Shown here: positions 5,316-5,654 of the stretch, in pieces
Layout: each line of letters starts with the position of its first letter
Position numbering within the stretch: the first letter of the stretch is position 1
From: Nitrospirae bacterium UBA4572
Lineage (GTDB): Bacteria > Nitrospirota > Leptospirillia > Leptospirillales > Leptospirillaceae
Direction of reading: 5' to 3'
NCBI GenBank assembly: GCA_002387725.1
Contig: DGKK01000053.1
Location: forward strand, 1 to 5,654
Length of the DNA: 5,654 nt
Notes under the pieces: generated by a model
Told to the model about the DNA's origin: nothing
Database searches by the model: none
Seen by the model: only the letters and a program-made list of their open reading frames with translations
Position numbers and translations under genes: made by a program

Positions 5316-5654
5316 TCAGCCAAGGGAGGGCGAGGAATCTCCCGGGGCAGGTCCGGGACGGTCACCCGATCCGGGACAAGGGGGGGGCTCCCGATCCCCC
5401 GCCGCCGGCTCCTTCTCCAGGAGATCGACCCGGACCGATGTGGTGAGGACCGAGGATCCCTCTCCGCGATAGAACCCCTCCGTGGGAAGGGTCAGAAAGG
5501 GGTCGGCGGAGGAGACGAGGGCGATATGGCGATCCGCCGTCAGAATTCCCTCGCTCGGGTCGACCCCCCTCCATCCGACCTCCGGGAGATAGACCTCGGC
5601 CCAGCCATGAAGGGTCGCCGCAGTCGGAGCGACAGGAAAATGGTACCCGCTCGT
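5316..5654 (-). CDS. Transglutaminase-like domain protein, C-terminal fragment (runs off the right edge)
   Basis: The last 112 residues of a gene entering from the right edge are visible, ending in TGA at 5316-5318. The fragment opens with TSGYHF and then HGWAEVY, followed by GWRGVDPSEG. This is the His and Asp part of the Cys-His-Asp triad of the bacterial transglutaminase-like (papain-fold) family: His is residue 16 and Asp residue 32 of the visible part. The catalytic Cys would lie outside the window. After the core comes a beta-strand region (SVLTTSVRVDL) and a low-complexity tail rich in Pro, Gly, Asp and Ser. Members of this family act as peptidases or amide-cleaving enzymes of mostly unknown substrate, often beside ATP-grasp and alpha-E domain genes, which cannot be checked here. 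A run of eight C residues (coding strand, 5387-5380) lies in the tail. Confidence 0.87.
   Translation of the reverse strand, partial: TSGYHFPVAPTAATLHGWAEVYLPEVGWRGVDPSEGILTADRHIALVSSADPFLTLPTEGFYRGEGSSVLTTSVRVDLLEKEPAAGDREPPPCPGSGDRPGPAPGDSSPSLG

Noticed and set aside
5362..5574. 70-codon open frame on the minus strand
   Set aside because: It is in a different frame from the clear transglutaminase-like reading (HGWAEVY, GVDPSEG) over the same DNA. It matters only as the tail that would follow a one-base slip at the C8 tract.

Overview
The window looks like a GC-rich chromosomal segment of a bacterium. It carries two operons facing each other, plus the tail of a third gene entering from the right edge. 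There is no phage, IS, CRISPR or RNA gene that I can support. The isocitrate dehydrogenase resembles the Thermus-type enzyme and the sensory genes are of the sigma-54/NtrC type. From general gene style I would guess a Nitrospirota (Leptospirillum-like) or comparable autotroph, but this is a weak inference: there is no rRNA or other taxonomic marker here.

Left (1-3450, + strand): a two-gene operon encodes a soluble PAS-GAF-PAS histidine kinase and an NtrC-family response regulator with receiver, AAA+ and Fis-type HTH domains. The two genes overlap by 4 nt (ATGA). All residues needed for phosphotransfer, ATP hydrolysis and sigma-54 contact are visible.

Middle (3451-3562): a short convergent spacer holds a strong intrinsic terminator oriented for the minus-strand operon.

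Right centre (3563-5180, - strand): an isocitrate dehydrogenase catalytic polypeptide (336 aa) is followed by a 115-aa protein that matches the C-terminal extension domain of Thermus thermophilus isocitrate dehydrogenase. The enzyme therefore appears to be split into two polypeptides. The second gene lies in the same reading frame, behind one TAA stop and nine codons, with its own Shine-Dalgarno. Upstream of the operon is a near-consensus -24/-12 (sigma-54) promoter, a perfect 10-bp hairpin at the predicted mRNA 5' end, an AT-rich tract, and inverted-repeat candidate enhancer sites at about -100 to -157.

Right edge (5316-5654, - strand): the 3' end of a transglutaminase-like protein gene.

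The most interesting reading is a self-contained circuit. The kinase/regulator pair encodes a sigma-54 activator, and the adjacent isocitrate dehydrogenase operon carries a sigma-54 promoter with upstream palindromes. This would put entry to, or exit from, 2-oxoglutarate under two-component control. The link between regulator and promoter is inferred from proximity and matching type, not shown.
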